This document shows, in pieces, positions 61,201-64,000 of a DNA stretch of 64,000 bases. This DNA is from Synchiropus splendidus (taxonomy: Eukaryota > Chordata > Actinopteri > Syngnathiformes > Callionymidae), in contig NC_071336.1 of NCBI RefSeq assembly GCF_027744825.2, forward strand, positions 16,524,501-16,588,500, read 5' to 3'. Within the stretch, counting starts at the first letter, position 1, and each line of letters begins with the position of its first letter. Position numbers and translations under genes: made by a program. Below the pieces are notes generated by a model. That model did not search any database. It was not told the origin of the DNA and saw only the letters and a program-made list of their open reading frames with translations.

Positions 61201-64000
61201 TATTACGAGCGTTCCACTATCAACTAAATTAAAACATTTTAACACTGGGTCTATAGCTGGTGGAGCGGAGGAAGAAATATCCCGGCATAGCAGAGGGGAG
61301 GTGTTGTAAATGGCAGACAAATGTTTTACGGCAGGGGTGAGAGAGAAAGGAGTGACAGCCCATTTAAACCATGCATCAATAAACCACTTCCTCCCAGCGC
61401 CTTTCATTGACTGAACCCAGGGAGAGCCAGCATTTACAGCTCACTTCCTGTTATTTGGTGGTGGGTGCCCTGGCGATCGGCACCTCCTCCCGTTCTTTCA
61501 TGTCTGCAGCTTTCCTTGTTACTTGCTTTCTTTGTATCCCTGAAGTTTGGAGGAACAGTTAAACAATAATAGCTCAATCCCTAAAAGTCTCGGATTTTGG
61601 CCAGAACTAGGACTAGGATTGTAAAATATTTATTTCAGACCATGTGTGGCGAGATCCACCAGGTTATGAAGATGAACATCCATATTATTGAAAATAAATG
61701 CAAATCTTTAACTGTGTAGACAAGAAATGATGTTCTTAAAGATGGCTGGCTGGATAGACCACGAGCAGTGATTGAATGGTTTTCATGGTTTGGTGCCAAA
61801 GAAGAATGAATGGAAGACGGGTCTGAGATCGCAACTTAATGAATGGATGTTACATTATTGCTTATTTTGACAGCTAACTGATTGGATAACGTTCCGAATT
61901 ATTGATTTGGTTGATCGATGGACGAGTGCATTAGGATTTGAATAAAAGGAAATTGAACAAAAGAATACTTAAAGTTATACATCAGTGTAGTAAATCAATT
62001 TGACTGGAAGACTGGAAATAATGGTAAAGAGATGAAGACAAACTTCTAATCTAAACTCATTGTAGTGCAGGAAAATTACTTGGATGCTTAGGTAGTTGCA
62101 CACACAAAAAGAGTACATGCAGAGGAGTAAAAGTAGGTTCAGTAAGTTCATCATGATGAAAACGTGAAAAATAAATTTCACATTTAAATCAAACTGTAAT
62201 TCAAATCAATTAAAATGTGGGTCTACCTCCCCTTGTTGTCAGGAGCCGATAGCAGGGGGGCTTTGAACAGGGCCTGTCCCACAGCTGGATGCTGCGTCTG
62301 ACGCTATTGCAGACTCTGTGGTGCAAGAGTGGGGGTGGTGTGGCACTTTGGACACTTCTTTAGAGTGATTTTTGTATCACCTCTTATGTCCTGATCAGGG
62401 AAAAAAAAAATCCACATCTGGCTGAATTGCTTTTATTTCTGTTCAAGAAAATAAAATAAATAAAATATTATAAAGAAATAAAGTTGAATTTTAAAAATGA
62501 AGAGGGAGACAACTTAGTGGAATATTTGATATTGATAATGAATAACCGATGATAGCTGCATATCTAAAACAATAGGAGTAGGAGTGAGTTCAGGAGAGAC
62601 ACTGTAGCCTCAATGTGGGGATATCATCCACCTCATGTTCACATTTGCCCCAGTGAAAAGCAGGGCATTGAGTGAAGCAGCAGCATTGGCGTGATATTTC
62701 GACAGGAAGATCTTCATCTATGTGCAGGTCATTGCAATGACTTGACTTATGTGGTATGAGCACACAAGCCTCAAATTAAGCAGGCGCGGTAAAGAAGGAA
62801 ACTTAAAAGGTTTCATTTGAGCACTCCACGGAGCCCTGAAGACGGCCGGAGGCTAACATGTTGGCTCAATCACGAAGGCATCAATCTCCTCCTCTATGTG
62901 TGTATGCACACACTGTAAGGCGCTTACGGTGTCGCCAATTTGGCTGACAGTGCACTCTTTCTTCTGCAGAAAGAGGATACGCTTTTGCTAACAACACTTT
63001 CCCTCAAGTGTTGCTGCCAAATCCAGTAATAGATCACATTCATTTCAAACAAACTTTTACTTTGGTATGCAGCTTTGGACAATAACGGTCTCCAGATCTG
63101 TTAACAGAATTGAACATTTTAAAAAGGAGCATGACAAGGATTTGTACAGTCACAGTACCAAGATTTACTGCCAGTACAAACCAACACATTAGTAGGGTTG
63201 GGAACTGTGTACTGGATCTACAGCTCCAAGTTGGTTTGAAGCATTTGGTGCATGTGTATATTTGCAGAATAGAGAGAGAAGAGCAGCAACAACAACAGGC
63301 GTACAACATCAGCAGTTACTTTTTTACCAACCTTTTTTATTTAGTGTGGTAGAGCGTTTGATGAGAGTGTGTCTCTCCAGACATTTGTGAGTCATCTGAC
63401 ACTTGGTCCATCTTGGTAGTTTTTTGGAATGTGCTTTGCAAATTGAAAGATCAAGTGCTGTAACTTGTAGTTAGGCTGGTACCCACACAAAACAAAACAG
63501 CCTTTCTTTAACAATCGTCAACTTGTTTAGACATGTTTGGTCAAAAAAGTGCTAGAGGAACACGGCAATACCAAAAGTAATTTTGGCACAAACAACAATA
63601 ATCGTAAACCTCTTTGGAGCATTAGTGAACAAACCAGACACAAAATTACAATTCTTCAGGAAGTTTGGTTGGAACATTAACATTCCTGCACCAAAAACTT
63701 TTCACTTTTTCTACTTTGGCCCCGCATACGTCTAACCAGAAAGCGACAATGGTCTAAAATATCAGACACACCTTTGTAGAGATGCCATCTCCTATTTAGA
63801 TTAAATGGCAGCTTGGGCCCTAAATGAGGCGCTTAAGCAGCATGAGACTCTGCTGCCTGTTGCCAAAATAGCACCCCCCTCCGCTGGTTGCAAACAGCTT
63901 CTTCTGACCCTGGAACAGACAAGGCCATTTGGCTGTCACCATGGCAACGCCTCAACGCCAGGCCTGCTAACAACACGGCAATAATGACGCAGAGTGGCAG
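55206..64000 (-). other. mllt3 upstream intron, no gene recognised
   Basis: The first two AF9 exons (N-terminus and first half of the YEATS domain) should lie upstream, but no minus-strand frame resembling HDWMVFVRGPE was seen here. MLLT3 has a very long early intron in mammals, so these exons are probably beyond the window. The open frames present (for example 56907-57173 plus strand and 59952-60290 minus strand) show no domain. The DNA is AT-rich. Confidence 0.6.

Noticed and set aside
55206..64000. Search for the first two AF9 exons
   Set aside because: No minus-strand segment resembling the AF9 N-terminus or the first half of YEATS was found, so none is annotated.

Overview
The window is vertebrate nuclear DNA, most likely from a teleost fish. 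Three intron-containing genes with GT-AG introns encode proteins conserved across vertebrates. The noncoding DNA is rich in CA/TA microsatellites, hAT-like elements and other repeats of fish type. I cannot name the species. No bacterial genes, CRISPR arrays, rRNA or tRNA genes are visible.

Layout. (1) Positions 71-22007, minus strand: the 5' half of a leucine-rich repeat gene best matched to LRCH4. Six coding exons could be assembled in frame (300 codons). Exon 1 is separated from exon 2 by a 19.6 kb intron that holds only repeats, including a hAT-like element with a target-site duplication. The calponin-homology end lies beyond position 1. (2) Positions 22482-31923: a 4.7 kb block present twice in direct tandem. 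The copies appear identical apart from microsatellite length, and TA tracts lie at the junction and at the outer end. (3) Positions 32949-33877, plus strand: a complete five-exon H2A.Z.1 histone variant gene (128 aa) with CCAAT boxes, a TATA-like box and two poly(A) signals. (4) Positions 34400-42527: intergenic DNA and the probable 3' UTR of the next gene, with a second hAT-like element and an unexplained open frame. (5) Positions 42528-55205, minus strand: eleven coding exons of an MLLT3 (AF9) orthologue, covering most of the YEATS domain through the C-terminal AHD and stop codon. (6) Positions 55206-64000: upstream intron of mllt3; its first two exons are not seen.

lrch4 and h2az1 are divergent, with the duplication filling most of the gap between them. 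h2az1 and mllt3 are convergent. H2A.Z (nucleosome variant) and AF9 (acyl-lysine reader of the super elongation complex and DOT1L) both act in chromatin and transcription; that they are neighbours does not show shared regulation. I found no evidence of a new multi-gene system. The observations most worth checking are the near-perfect tandem duplication, which may be an assembly artefact, an ENL-like exon inside an otherwise AF9-like gene, and an in-frame tandem splice acceptor in lrch4.
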